64,000 bases of DNA from an uncultured Thermomicrobiales bacterium (GTDB lineage: Bacteria; Chloroflexota; Chloroflexia; Thermomicrobiales; UBA6265): NCBI GenBank assembly GCA_902806335.1, contig CADCWG010000068.1:40058-104057 (forward strand). Reading direction: 5' to 3'. The notes under the pieces were generated by a model. The model had not been told where the DNA came from. It was given only the letters and a program-made list of their open reading frames with translations, and ran no database searches. Positions 12,508-22,300 of this stretch are shown here, piece by piece (position 1 is the stretch's first letter; each line of letters opens with the position of its first letter). The translations under genes and the position numbers were made by a program.

Positions 12508-13509
12508 GTGATGATGGGGCGGGGGGCGGCGATGGCGGAAGCCGGGAAGACGGGGATCGGCCGGCGGCTCCTGGTGCCGCTCGATGGGTCGGATCGCTCC
12601 GAGCGGTCCCTGCCCTATGCGCTCGCGATCGCCGCGCCGGACGCCGCGGTCGTGCTGTTCCGGGTCGTGCCCGAGGCCGAGCCGATCCGCGGCCTGATGG
12701 GCAACGTGGAACAGACCGCGGAGGAGGTCACCGAGCGCTACCGCCGGATCGCCCGTCAGGACCTGGCCACCGCCGCCGCGCAGCTCAGGCACGAGCCGTC
12801 CGCGTCCGGTCTCACGGTGACGGAAGAGGTCGGCACCGGCCTGCCGGTGCCGAGCATCCTCGCGGCGGCCCAGGCGCAGGGCGCCGACACGATCGTGATG
12901 GCCAGCCACGGTCGAGGTGCCGCCGGGCGGCTCGCGTTCGGCAGCGTGACGGACGAGGTCGCGCGAGCGTCGACCGTGCCGGTAGTGGTGATCCGGCCAG
13001 ACGAGGACGAGGAGGGGGTGGCGCCCAGCGGTCCGGCGCCGCTCGCCCGGGTGATCGTGCCGCTGGACGGGTCGGACCATGCCCGAGGGGCCTTGCCGGT
13101 CGCCACCGAACTGGCGCGGCGGCTGAACCTGCCGGTGCGCCTGGTGATGGCGATCGACACGCCCAGCCTTGCCAGTGGTGGGCTGGGGATGGGCGCCGGG
13201 GTCGGGGTCGGACTCGAGGGCGACGACCTCTTCGCTCAGGTCCAGGAGGAGGCGACGGCGGTGCTCGACGAGGCCGGCCGCGATGCGGCGGCGGCCGGGG
13301 TGGCCGTGGAGACCGCCACCCTGATCGGGTCCGCCGGCGACGCGATCATCGGCGATGCTCGGTCGACCGACCTCGTCGTCCTGACCAGCCACGGCCGGAG
13401 CGGGATCAGCCGGCTGCTGATGGGCAGCGTGGCCGAGCAGTTGGTCCGCGGCGCCCGGGGTCCGGTGCTCCTGGTGCCGTCCCCAGGACGGCCGACCACG
13501 GCCGACTGA
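12508..13509 (+). CDS. Universal stress protein, tandem UspA domains
   Basis: Two repeats of RxLVPLDGSDxS/ARG...DTIVMASHGRG/DLVVLTSHGRSGISRLLMGSVAEQLVRGARGPVLLVP. Confidence 0.92.
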   Translation: MMMGRGAAMAEAGKTGIGRRLLVPLDGSDRSERSLPYALAIAAPDAAVVLFRVVPEAEPIRGLMGNVEQTAEEVTERYRRIARQDLATAAAQLRHEPSASGLTVTEEVGTGLPVPSILAAAQAQGADTIVMASHGRGAAGRLAFGSVTDEVARASTVPVVVIRPDEDEEGVAPSGPAPLARVIVPLDGSDHARGALPVATELARRLNLPVRLVMAIDTPSLASGGLGMGAGVGVGLEGDDLFAQVQEEATAVLDEAGRDAAAAGVAVETATLIGSAGDAIIGDARSTDLVVLTSHGRSGISRLLMGSVAEQLVRGARGPVLLVPSPGRPTTAD

Positions 13510-13670
13510 CCGCGATCGACGACCGAGGCGAACGCCATCGCGCCGGCGCCGGCGGCGGCCAGCAGCCGGTCGCCGGCCGATTCGTCCCGCTTGGCCATCC
13601 CTGGCGACGTCTACCGGGACGGTCCGTCGCGACCGGGACGCGGCGCCGCGGTCGTCGCCCGCGCGGACGG

Positions 13671-13830
13671 TCAGTACCGGATCGGGGTAATCGCCGGCGC
13701 TTCGCCCGGCGGGGACGCAGCCGGCTTCAGCCGGCTGCGTCCCTGAGCCGCTGACCTCGGGGCTCGGCCCCGGGCGGGGCGACCGTCCCGGCACCCCCGG
13801 TACCATCACTGATCAGCCGGGTTCGGTATA
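13671..13830 (+). repeat. Dispersed intergenic repeat, copy 1
   Basis: AGTACCGGATCGGGGTAATCGCCGGCGCTTCGCCCGGCGGGGACGCAGCCGGCTTCAGCCGGCTGCGTCCCTGAGCCGCTGACCTCGGGG...CACCCCCGGTACCATCACTGATCAGCCGGGTTCGGTATAA; closely matches 38723-38873. Confidence 0.85.
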
Positions 13831-13978
13831 ACACCGAACCGGGGGTACCTTCGAGGGATCGACGACGTGGCAACGGCTGGGCCCGCCGTGGCGCATGCCC
13901 CGGGCTCAGGCACGAAGCCGGCTATAGGCCGGCTGGGATCCCCGGGCACGGACGCCGGAGTGACCATTCGGAGTCCGC
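13831..13978 (-). repeat. Dispersed intergenic repeat, copy 2 (tail-to-tail with copy 1, diverged)
   Basis: Reverse strand TGCGGACTCCGAATGGTCACTCC...CAGCCGGCCTATAGCCGGCTTCGTGCCTGAGCCCGGGG...GGTACCCCCGGTTCGGTGT. Confidence 0.65.
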
Positions 13979-14017
13979 ATCGATTCCCGTCTGGCCACCG
14001 GGCGGCGGCGGCGGGGG

Positions 14018-14695
14018 TTACCCCTGCCCGGTCCCGAAGAGGCGGTCGCCGGCGTCGCCGAGGCCGGGCCGGATAAAGCGGTTGGCGTCCAACTCGCGGT
14101 CGAGCGAAGCGGCGTAGAGCTGGACGTCCGGGTGGTCGCTGGCCATCAGCGCGACGCCCTCCGGCGCGGCCTTGATGCCGACGAACTTGATCCACTGCGC
14201 TCCCCAGTCCTTGAGCACCGTCGCCGCGTCGGACGCCGAGCCGCCGGTCGCCAGCATCGGGTCGAGCACGATGACCAGGTCGTCCGGGCAGCGTTCGGGC
14301 AGCCGGTTGTAGTAGCTGACCGGGCGGTGGGTCGCCTCGTCGCGGTACATCCCGAGGTGCCAGACCTCGGCGCGGGGCAGCGCGTCGATGGCCGCCTCGA
14401 CCAGCCCCAGCCCGGCGCGGAGGATCGGCACGAGGCCGATCCGGACGTCGATCTGCGCGCCGTCGGTCTCTTCGAGCGGGGTGCGGTACCGGATGGCCGT
14501 CGTCGGCAGGTCGGCGGTCGCCTCGTACAGCAGCAGCGGGGTCAGCTCGCGGACAAGCTCCCGGAACAGCTTCGTGTCGGTCCGCTCGTCCGACAGCAGC
14601 GTCACCTTGTGCCGCACCAACGGGTGGCCGCTGACGTGGAGGTTGGGGAACGTGCCCGGGGCAGCGGTGGCGGCGGCGGGGGTACGGTCCGACAT
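14018..14695 (-). CDS. upp: Uracil phosphoribosyltransferase
   Basis: RIGLVPILRAGLGLVEA..., VIVLDPMLATGGSASDAATVLKDWG, GLGDAGDRLFGT. Confidence 0.95.
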   Translation of the reverse strand: MSDRTPAAATAAPGTFPNLHVSGHPLVRHKVTLLSDERTDTKLFRELVRELTPLLLYEATADLPTTAIRYRTPLEETDGAQIDVRIGLVPILRAGLGLVEAAIDALPRAEVWHLGMYRDEATHRPVSYYNRLPERCPDDLVIVLDPMLATGGSASDAATVLKDWGAQWIKFVGIKAAPEGVALMASDHPDVQLYAASLDRELDANRFIRPGLGDAGDRLFGTGQG

Positions 14696-14895
14696 CGAGC
14701 GGCTCCTGTGGTGACGGTTCTCGCGGTGGAGCATGCGCGGCGCCGCGCCCGGGGAGGGATGATGGGCGGATCGGTGCCCGGGCGCAAGCGCCGCGGCTGC
14801 ACCGGCCCGGACGGCATGGCGCGTGCGGCACCGGGGATGGCACAGACGTGACCACCGGGAACGATGTGGCAGGGAAGCCAGCGGGAGGAACGGGC

Positions 14896-15285
14896 ATGGT
14901 CGGGGTGCAGCGGATCCAGCACGCCAGCGTGCCGATGCCGCCTGGAGGCCACGAGGCCGCCCGAGCGTTCTACGCCGGGGCGCTCGGGCTCCCCGAGCGG
15001 CCGGTGCCGACCGCCCTGACCGACGCGGGGATCGACGTGGTCTGGTTCCGCGTCGGCGACGGCGGCCACGAGATCCACGTCTACGTCGAGAAGACCGGCG
15101 CGCCCCAGGCGCCCGGCCAGCACATCTGCCTCCAGGTCGACGACCTTGACCCGTTCCTCGAGCGGCTCACCGCCCACGGCGTTGCCGCCCGGGAGACGCA
15201 CCCGATTCCGGGCCGCCCGCGGCGGGTCGTCCACGATCCGTTCGGCAATCAGATCGAGATCTCGCAGATCGCCGAAGGGTCGTGA
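14896..15285 (+). CDS. VOC (glyoxalase/bleomycin resistance) family protein
   Basis: QRIQHASVPMPPGGHEAARAFYAGALGL...VHDPFGNQIEISQ; start preceded by GGGAGGAA. Confidence 0.85.
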   Translation: MVGVQRIQHASVPMPPGGHEAARAFYAGALGLPERPVPTALTDAGIDVVWFRVGDGGHEIHVYVEKTGAPQAPGQHICLQVDDLDPFLERLTAHGVAARETHPIPGRPRRVVHDPFGNQIEISQIAEGS

Positions 15286-15399
15286 GCGCTCAGGTGTAAG
15301 GCCCAGACGCGACGACGGTCGGTGGACAGCCGACCCGCGGATCCGCGCCGTAGTTGAGGACCCAATCGACGCCACCGTGCGTGGAAGAGGAGGATTCCC

Positions 15400-17019
15400 G
15401 TGACCGCCACGACGGCACCCAAGATCACCTACACCGCCACGAGCGAGCAGCTCGAGGAGATGCACCAGGCCTTCGACCAGGCACTGGCGGAGGTCCGGGG
15501 CGAACTCGGCCGGGCCTATCCGATGCTCATCGGTGGCCGGGAGCGGACCACCGGCGCGACCTTCGAGGTCCGCGCCCCCCACGACCGGTCGCTGTTGCTG
15601 GCGACCTTCCCGGCCGGGACGAAGGCGGACGTCGACGACGCGGTCGCGGCGGCGAAGGCCGCCTACCCGGCCTGGGCGGGACTCCCCTACGGCCGGCGGG
15701 TCGAGATCATCCGTGGCGCCGCGTCGCTGATCCGCGAGCGCAAGTTCCGGCTCGCCGCGCTGCTGATCCTGGAGGCCGGGAAGAACCGGGCGGAAGCGAT
15801 CGGCGAGGTCGAGGAGGGCGCGGACCTGCTCGACGAGTACGCCGGCCAGATGGAGGAGCACGCCGGATACGTCACCGAGCTGGCCTCGCTTGACCCGGCC
15901 GAGCGGAATCGGTCGGTCCTGCGACCCTTCGGCGTCTGGGCGGTGCTCGCCCCGTTCAACTTCCCCCACGCGCTCTCGGCCGGGATGTCCGCGGGGGCGC
16001 TGGTCGCGGGCAACACCGTCGTCTTCAAGCCGGCGAGCGCGACCCCGATCGCCGGCTACGAGCTCGCGCGGTGCTTCCTCGACGCCGGGGTGCCGGGCGG
16101 CGCCTTCAACTTCGTCACCGGCTCGGGCGAGGCCGTCGGCGATCCCCTCGGCCACCACCCCGATGTCGACGGCGCCATCTTCACCGGCTCCAAGGAGGTC
16201 GGGATGGCGCTCTACAAGACGTTCAGCGGCGCCTTCCCCAAGCCCGTGATCACCGAGATGGGGGGCAAGAACCCGACGATCGTGACTCGCAACGCCGACC
16301 TCTCGAAGGCGGTCGAGGGTGTGGCACGGTCGGCGTTCGGCTTCTCCGGCCAGAAGTGCTCGGCCTGCTCGCGGGTCTACGTCGAGCGCCCGGTCTACGA
16401 CGACTTCGTCGGTCAACTCAGCGAACGCGCGCGGGAGCTCACCGTGGGAGACCCGGCCGAGCGCGACACCTACCTCGGCCCGGTGATCGACGACCGGGCG
16501 GTTGACCGCTTCGAGGAGGCCGTCGCCGGGGCCACGGACGGCGGCGGCACCGTCCGCGCCGGCGGCGAGCGGCTCACGGGGCCGGCCTACGACGGCGGGA
16601 CGTTCGTCGCCCCGACCGTCGTCGACGGCCTCCCGGTCGACCACGAGTTGTTCAAGCGCGAACTCTTCCTCCCCTTCGTCACCGTCGCTCCGGTCGACTC
16701 CCTGGACGAGGCGCTGCGCCTGGCCAACGACACCGAGTACGGGCTGACCGCCGGGATCTTCACCGAGGACCAGGCGGAGATCGAGCGATTCTTCGATCGG
16801 ATCGAGGCGGGGGTCGTCTACGCCAACCGGAAGGGTGGCGCGACCACCGGGGCCTGGCCAGGCTGCCAGTCCTTCAGCGGCTGGAAGGGCAGCGGCAGCT
16901 CGGGCAAGGGCGGCCTTGGTCCCTACTACGTCCAGCAGTTCCTGCGGGAGCAGAGCCGGACCGTGGTCGTCGGTGACGAGCCCGAGGACCTGCTGGCCGA
17001 GGAGCAGGCGGGCGAGTAA
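15400..17019 (+). CDS. pruA: Aldehyde dehydrogenase, L-glutamate gamma-semialdehyde (P5C) dehydrogenase-type
   Basis: VITEMGGKNPTIVTRNADL, SAFGFSGQKCSACSRVYVE, GGLGPYYVQQFLREQSRTVV; GTG start after AGAGGAGG. Confidence 0.88.
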   Translation: MTATTAPKITYTATSEQLEEMHQAFDQALAEVRGELGRAYPMLIGGRERTTGATFEVRAPHDRSLLLATFPAGTKADVDDAVAAAKAAYPAWAGLPYGRRVEIIRGAASLIRERKFRLAALLILEAGKNRAEAIGEVEEGADLLDEYAGQMEEHAGYVTELASLDPAERNRSVLRPFGVWAVLAPFNFPHALSAGMSAGALVAGNTVVFKPASATPIAGYELARCFLDAGVPGGAFNFVTGSGEAVGDPLGHHPDVDGAIFTGSKEVGMALYKTFSGAFPKPVITEMGGKNPTIVTRNADLSKAVEGVARSAFGFSGQKCSACSRVYVERPVYDDFVGQLSERARELTVGDPAERDTYLGPVIDDRAVDRFEEAVAGATDGGGTVRAGGERLTGPAYDGGTFVAPTVVDGLPVDHELFKRELFLPFVTVAPVDSLDEALRLANDTEYGLTAGIFTEDQAEIERFFDRIEAGVVYANRKGGATTGAWPGCQSFSGWKGSGSSGKGGLGPYYVQQFLREQSRTVVVGDEPEDLLAEEQAGE

Positions 17020-17078
17020 CGGTCCGGTCGCCCTGGTCGGCACAGCAGAGCCGGTGTAGCCCTCCCCCGGACGGTCCA

Positions 17079-17127
17079 CCCGTCGCCGGGCTCCCTGAGC
17101 GAAGCCTGCAGGGAGCCCGGCGACGGG
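17079..17127. terminator. Perfect 19-bp inverted repeat (11-nt loop), candidate terminator hairpin
   Basis: CCCGTCGCCGGGCTCCCTG-agcgaagcctg-CAGGGAGCCCGGCGACGGG, 60 bp after the pruA stop; no T-tract. Confidence 0.6.
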
Positions 17128-17319
17128 AGTTCCGACGTCTCGCGCTCCGCCACTGGTCGGGATCGATCGTCGTCGTACCGCGATTGATCGGGTCGAATCG
17201 AGTCGCCGGGATCCGGCGCCGCGGTCACCGTCCGTCTCCCGCCGGTCGCCATCGGGGCCGACGGTCCCTCTTGCCACATGCGGGTCATAGGTGGGGGGAG
17301 CGGGGGCGCGTGGGCGCGG

Positions 17320-17432
17320 TCTCGTCCGGGCACGCCCGGGGCGAGCCCCGAGGTTGGAGGTTCAGGGACAAGGTCGGCGCAAGCCGGCTGTGAGTCCATC
17401 GGACGCGGGGTGCCAGCAACCACCCTGGGTCT
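17320..17432 (-). repeat. Dispersed intergenic repeat, diverged copy 3
   Basis: Reverse strand CAGCCGGCTTGCGCCGACCTTGTCCCTGAACCTCCAACCTCGGGGCTCGCCCCGGGCG matches the middle of the consensus; ends unclear. Confidence 0.55.
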
Positions 17433-17800
17433 GTTCCTGGCGGTCTGCCACTCCTCGTCGGCGGGAGGAAGTCACCCGGTCGGGGCGACGCCTTGGCCGT
17501 GCGGTTGCCCGCGAGGGCAGGGCCTGCGGTGCCCCTACCGGTGGAACAAGGTCGACGGGCCACCAGGGCTCGCGGTGCCTGGGGACGTGGTCTCGCCCAG
17601 CGGGAGACCGCCGTCACCACCAGGCCGAACACCGTCATCGCCCGCGAAGGAGACCCGGTGCGGTCCCGCTGACCGTGGCCACCAGGGACCGGCACGTCGG
17701 GATCGGGCACCGGGTTGGGCACTGGGCGACCCGGCCCGGAAGACGGTCCGGTCCCCTGTGGCCGTGGTCCGTCGGTACGGTCGGCGACCGAACCGCCTGG

Positions 17801-19156
17801 TCAGCCGCCGACGCGGCGGTCCACCACGGGGCGGGTGCGGCGCCAGGCGGCGGCGACCGGGCGGGGGCGAGCGGCGCCCTCTGGCAGCGCGCCGCTGGCG
17901 AGGACGGCGGCAAGCGCCACGCCGGCCGCTACCAGGAACGCCCGGTCGAACCCGAAGCGGTCGGCGATCACCCCGCCAACGACCGCGGCCAGCGCTGCCA
18001 GGGCGACGACCGCGTTTGACGGCGCCGCTGCCCCCGGGCGGCCGGCGGCCCGCCCGGAGACGTCGAGCAGGTAGGCGTGGTGCCCCCGCGCCTGCGCCGC
18101 CAGTGCCGCGCCGATGGCGACGTAGACCAGGCCGAACGCCCACGGCAGCGCCCGGCTGTCGGCCACGTTGTCAGCCCAGAGCGGCGTGTCGGCGAGGGTC
18201 GGCACAGTGAGGGCAATCAGCGGCGCGAGCAGGCGGCAGAGCGCGGCCCCCTGGAGGACGCCCTTTGTCCCCCGCCGCGCGGCGACCGCCGCCCAGAGGG
18301 GACCGGCCAGCGCCTGGGCCGCGACCAGGGCGGCCAGGTAGCCACCGGCGTAGGCGACCGGGACGCCAAGCTCGCGGACCGCGTAGACGACGAAGAAGGG
18401 GTCGGCCAGGGCCGCGGCGGCGAGCACCAGTCGAAACCCAACGGTCCGCAGTGCGCCGGGTCCGCCGAGCGCGGATAGTCCGGTGCCGGCCGGCCGCACC
18501 GGAGCCGGGGCGCGGCGCGGCTCCCGCTGGCGGGCCTCGAAGAAGCCGGCGCCGAGCAGCGCGATCGCGGCGGCGACGAAGAGCACCGTGTAGCCGGCCG
18601 CGCCGTCGAGCCCCTCGTCGCCGAGCACCCGCGCCACGAGCAGGCCGGTCGCGAAGGCGGCGAGCAGGGCCAGGAGCGCGCGCTGGCCGAGGTACCCCCC
18701 GAGCCGGTGGGGGTCGACCGCGCGGACGGCGACGTCCGCCGAGAGACGGGCCGCGAGCCCGCCGGCGAGCGCGTAGGTCGCGTAGCAGACAAAGAACGTC
18801 CGCAGGACCTGGCCGTCCGAGAGCCGATCGGCGCTCGACGCGACGAAGGCCAGCAGGCCGACGGCGGCCAGGCGAACGAGCGAAGCACCGAGCAGCCAGG
18901 GCAGCTTCCGACGGCCGGCGAGGGCATTCCTGGCGAGCAGTGACGGCAGCACCCAGAGCAGCGTGCCGAGCGCGACGACCCAACCGACCGTGGCGAGGGA
19001 GCCCGTGAACCCGCTGACGAAGAGGGCGAGCACGATCGACGGGTAGAGCAGCGCGCCGGCGAGTGCCGTCAGCGCCCCGCCGGTGACCCCGGCGAGGTAG
19101 CCGACGGCTCGGCCGCGACCGTCCCGCGAGTCGTGCCGGATGTCGGCCCCCGCCAC
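17801..19156 (-). CDS. MFS-type membrane transporter
   Basis: 451 aa with about 12 hydrophobic segments (LAGVTGGALTALAGALLYPSIVLALFVSGFTGSLATVGWVVALGTLLW...). Confidence 0.8.
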   Translation of the reverse strand: MAGADIRHDSRDGRGRAVGYLAGVTGGALTALAGALLYPSIVLALFVSGFTGSLATVGWVVALGTLLWVLPSLLARNALAGRRKLPWLLGASLVRLAAVGLLAFVASSADRLSDGQVLRTFFVCYATYALAGGLAARLSADVAVRAVDPHRLGGYLGQRALLALLAAFATGLLVARVLGDEGLDGAAGYTVLFVAAAIALLGAGFFEARQREPRRAPAPVRPAGTGLSALGGPGALRTVGFRLVLAAAALADPFFVVYAVRELGVPVAYAGGYLAALVAAQALAGPLWAAVAARRGTKGVLQGAALCRLLAPLIALTVPTLADTPLWADNVADSRALPWAFGLVYVAIGAALAAQARGHHAYLLDVSGRAAGRPGAAAPSNAVVALAALAAVVGGVIADRFGFDRAFLVAAGVALAAVLASGALPEGAARPRPVAAAWRRTRPVVDRRVGG

Positions 19157-19534
19157 CTGTCGCCTCCGCCGTCCGTGTTCGCCGTTCGATCTCAGCCACC
19201 GATCGTGGCAACCGGCCGATTATGCGCCGCACGGTGCCCGTACCGCCACTTGACAGGGGAAGCCGACGCCATCCGAAGGCGGGCCTGGGGCCGATCCCGC
19301 CCCGGTCCTGGCGCGGCGTGTCGCCGATCGGGCACGGGGATTGGGGGTACGCCGGCCGCCGGCAACGGCCGGTCGCGGCGAGAGGGAACGGATCACGGCG
19401 CCGGTCGTCACACAAGAGCACGAGGGGCTGGAGGGGCCGAGCGATGCCACGGCCCCCGCCGAGTCCAACGCCGACGGTCGCTGGCTCCACGTGAGCCCGG
19501 GTCGTCGGGGCAGCGGCGACCGTCCAGGACGGCG

Positions 19535-19575
19535 GGACAGACGGTCTCGCAAGACGGCTGGACAGACGGTCTCGC
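19535..19575. repeat. Two 16-bp direct repeats, 25-bp period
   Basis: GGACAGACGGTCTCGC-AAGACGGCT-GGACAGACGGTCTCGC. Confidence 0.7.
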
Positions 19576-19801
19576 GATCGGTGAGACCTGCCCCCAACCA
19601 GAAGGCTGGACCATGCCGCTGAACTGCCTGGGGGCGGAGTCCAGGAAGCGGCCCATCGCGTGCACCGATGCCGGACGCGGAGTCGCGTAGCGGCGCTTCC
19701 ATGAGGCGAAGTGGACCGTCTGCTGCCTCTGTCGTCCGCTCTCGCGAGTCGGCGGGTGGCCCTGGGACGCTGCCGGATTGCCGCATGGGACCCGCCGGAC
19801 C

Positions 19802-21010
19802 CTAGGCGCCCGTCGTGTAGGGCGCCGCGTGGCCGCTGGTGGCCGCTGCCGGCGGTACCTCGACGGCCAGGGTGCCCACTCCGACGTTGCCGGCCGCGTC
19901 GGTGGCACGGACCTCGACGGCGCGCGGGCCGGGCGGGAGGGCCAGGGTGTCCCAGAGTGCGACGTACTCCCCGGTCGACGCCACGAAGGTAAGCCGTCCA
20001 ATCGGCTGGCCATCGACCCACAGGGCCGCGGCGACCACGCCGACCCGGTCGCCGATCCGGGCGGCCACCGTTGGCGTCTGCCGCGGCAGCACTCCGGCGA
20101 CGGGCCGGAGGATCTCGACCATTGGCGGCTCGCGGTCGTAGCCAAGCGCCCGCCAGGTCAGGTCGGCGAGCAGGCGGTGGCCGGCGTCGGTCGGGTGGAT
20201 GTCGGCCGGCGCCCAGGTCAGCTCGTCCTGGCGGCCCGCGAAGGCGGCCTGGACCTCGACGGCCAGTGCGCCGGCCGCCGCGGCCTGCTCGGCGAGCGCC
20301 GTGTTGAGCCGCGCGACCCACCACTCGTCGGTGCCCGGAAGGGTCGGGTCGCCGCCGGTCAGGTCGTAGTAGGTGGTGACCACGAGGTCAGACTGCCGGC
20401 CATCGGGCGCGGGCAGGAGCGCGCCACGGAGGGCCTCGAGTGTCCGCGCGACGTTGGTCGCCACCCCGGCGATCACCCCCTCGCGCGCGGCCGGATCGCT
20501 CCCCGCCCGGAGGATGTCGTTCCCGCCGATCGTCAGCGTGACCGGACTGACCCGACGGCCAACCCCCTGAGCGTCGGCGATCGCGCGCAGCGCCCGATCG
20601 AGCTGCCCGCCCGAGACGAGGGAGTCGCTCGACTCGCCGGGGACGGCGAGGTTGACGAGCGCGACGGGGTGCCCGGCCTGCCGTCCCAGGTACCCGTGGA
20701 GCAGGGCCGGGTAGCCGTCCTCACCTGGAGTCCCCGCGCCGATCCCGGCCGCGACCGAGTCGCCGAGCGCCAGATAGACGTCGCCCGGCGCCGGTGGGTC
20801 GGACGCCGTCCCGGGGGCGGTGGCGGGGGACGCGACCGGGGAGGCTGGGGGCACCTGGCTCATCGTGCCCGACGAACTTCCGGTCGGCCCCGGCGAAGGG
20901 CGGAGCGTGGCGACGGTTGTCGCGATCACGCCGAGGACCAGGGCCGTCCGGACCGTTCGCAGTGCTGAGCGCCGTCGGCCCTGGCTGGCCACCCACCTGA
21001 CGCCCATCAT
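19802..21010 (-). CDS. SGNH/GDSL-type hydrolase with C-terminal Ig-like domain
   Basis: VYLALGDSVAAGIGAG (GDSL block), TIGGNDIL, DIHPTDAGHRLLAD; C-terminal Ig-like DAAGNVGVGTLAVEVPP. Confidence 0.87.
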   Translation of the reverse strand: MMGVRWVASQGRRRSALRTVRTALVLGVIATTVATLRPSPGPTGSSSGTMSQVPPASPVASPATAPGTASDPPAPGDVYLALGDSVAAGIGAGTPGEDGYPALLHGYLGRQAGHPVALVNLAVPGESSDSLVSGGQLDRALRAIADAQGVGRRVSPVTLTIGGNDILRAGSDPAAREGVIAGVATNVARTLEALRGALLPAPDGRQSDLVVTTYYDLTGGDPTLPGTDEWWVARLNTALAEQAAAAGALAVEVQAAFAGRQDELTWAPADIHPTDAGHRLLADLTWRALGYDREPPMVEILRPVAGVLPRQTPTVAARIGDRVGVVAAALWVDGQPIGRLTFVASTGEYVALWDTLALPPGPRAVEVRATDAAGNVGVGTLAVEVPPAAATSGHAAPYTTGA

Positions 21011-22047
21011 GACGCCGCCGGGTCGTCGCCGAGGTGTGCCAGGGCGCCATCGAGCGCCGCGCGATCGGCGACCGGAAGGTCCCGGGCAGCGGCTTCGACG
21101 GCAACGAAGGTTGGGGCGAGGTCGGCGGCCTCGTTCGATCCCACTGGTTCGGCACGGCCGTTCGAGGCACGGAACGCGAGGGCCACCGGCGCCAACACGT
21201 CGCTTCCGCTCGCCGCCATGCTGGCGCGCTGTGGATCCGCATGCGGCGGCGGTGTGGCGCGGTCGGGACTCGCCCAGCCCACGAGGTCGCCGCCACCGAC
21301 GCGGGCGGCGGCCCGGACCGCCGCCCGCCAGATCGGCTCGTCGACGCCCGCGGTGGCCGACGGCAGCCGCGGGCGGTCACCGTCTCTGAGGACGGCGACG
21401 TGCCGGGCCGCCGCGTCGAGCACCACCGCGACGACGGGGGTGGCCGCCGGCGCCGCGAGATCCGCCGGGCGCGCCGTTGGCGCTCCCCGCCCCAGTTCCC
21501 GAGCGAGTTCGGCCCGCACCTTGGCGTAGGTCGCCGGCAGCAGTTCGGGCAGGACCATCGTGTCGGCGAGGATCGGCATGAAGTTGGCGTCGCCCTCCCA
21601 GCGCGGCACCACGTGCTGGTGCTGGTGCGCGGCGATCCCGGCCCCGGCGACCGCGCCGACGTTGAGCCCGACGTTGAAGCCGGCGCAGCCGAGTGTCCGG
21701 CGGAGGGCACGGAGGGTCGGCGGCAGCAGCGCGGCGATCTCGGCCAGCGCCGCCGGGTCGGCCTCCTCGGGGCCTGGGACGTGGTCGTTCGGCACCAGCA
21801 TCAGGTGGCCGGAGTTGTAGGGGAAGAGGTTGAGCATCGCGAAGGCGCGGTCGCCACGGTAGAGGAGCAGGGCGCGGACGTCGCCGTCGCCGGCCAGGTG
21901 GTCGCAGAAGATGCAGCCACCGGGGGAGGTCCCGCCGACGTAGCGCATCCGCCACGGCGCCCAGAGTCGACCCTGGTCTCCCCGGGCCGGCGTCTCCTCG
22001 GGGGCGGGGGACAGGGACTGGGGGAGGACGGGAGGGGCCGGTTCCAT
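21007..22047 (-). CDS. HIT family protein with C-terminal extension
   Basis: CIFCDHLAGDGDVRALLLYRG...NSGHLMLVPNDHV...GAGIAAHQHQHVVPRW (HxHxH); ATGA overlap with the GDSL gene. Confidence 0.88.
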   Translation of the reverse strand: MEPAPPVLPQSLSPAPEETPARGDQGRLWAPWRMRYVGGTSPGGCIFCDHLAGDGDVRALLLYRGDRAFAMLNLFPYNSGHLMLVPNDHVPGPEEADPAALAEIAALLPPTLRALRRTLGCAGFNVGLNVGAVAGAGIAAHQHQHVVPRWEGDANFMPILADTMVLPELLPATYAKVRAELARELGRGAPTARPADLAAPAATPVVAVVLDAAARHVAVLRDGDRPRLPSATAGVDEPIWRAAVRAAARVGGGDLVGWASPDRATPPPHADPQRASMAASGSDVLAPVALAFRASNGRAEPVGSNEAADLAPTFVAVEAAARDLPVADRAALDGALAHLGDDPAAS

Positions 22048-22300
22048 GGCGCGATAGTAGCACCGCCGGGTAGCACCGCCGGGTGGCACCGCCGCCTCCC
22101 CGGGCTTTGTCCTGGCTTCGGCGAGATCGGTCGGGCCAGGCGGCGCGCCGCCGTGTTGACGAGGCCCGTGCCCGCCCAAACGTTGGCGCGGTACTATGGT
22201 GGGCGGCAATTCACCCAGAGAGGTGCGACGGGGTACCACGGCCACCTGGTGGCTCGGGGCGATGGGTCTCGACCATGGCGGCGCGGGGTAGGAGCGGGAC

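Noticed and set aside
12390-13754. 454-aa plus-strand ORF overlapping the UspA gene in another frame
   Set aside because: Gly/Arg-rich alternative frame of the tandem UspA gene.
14602-17277. 891-aa minus-strand ORF
   Set aside because: Antisense to the VOC and aldehyde dehydrogenase genes, which have clear family motifs.
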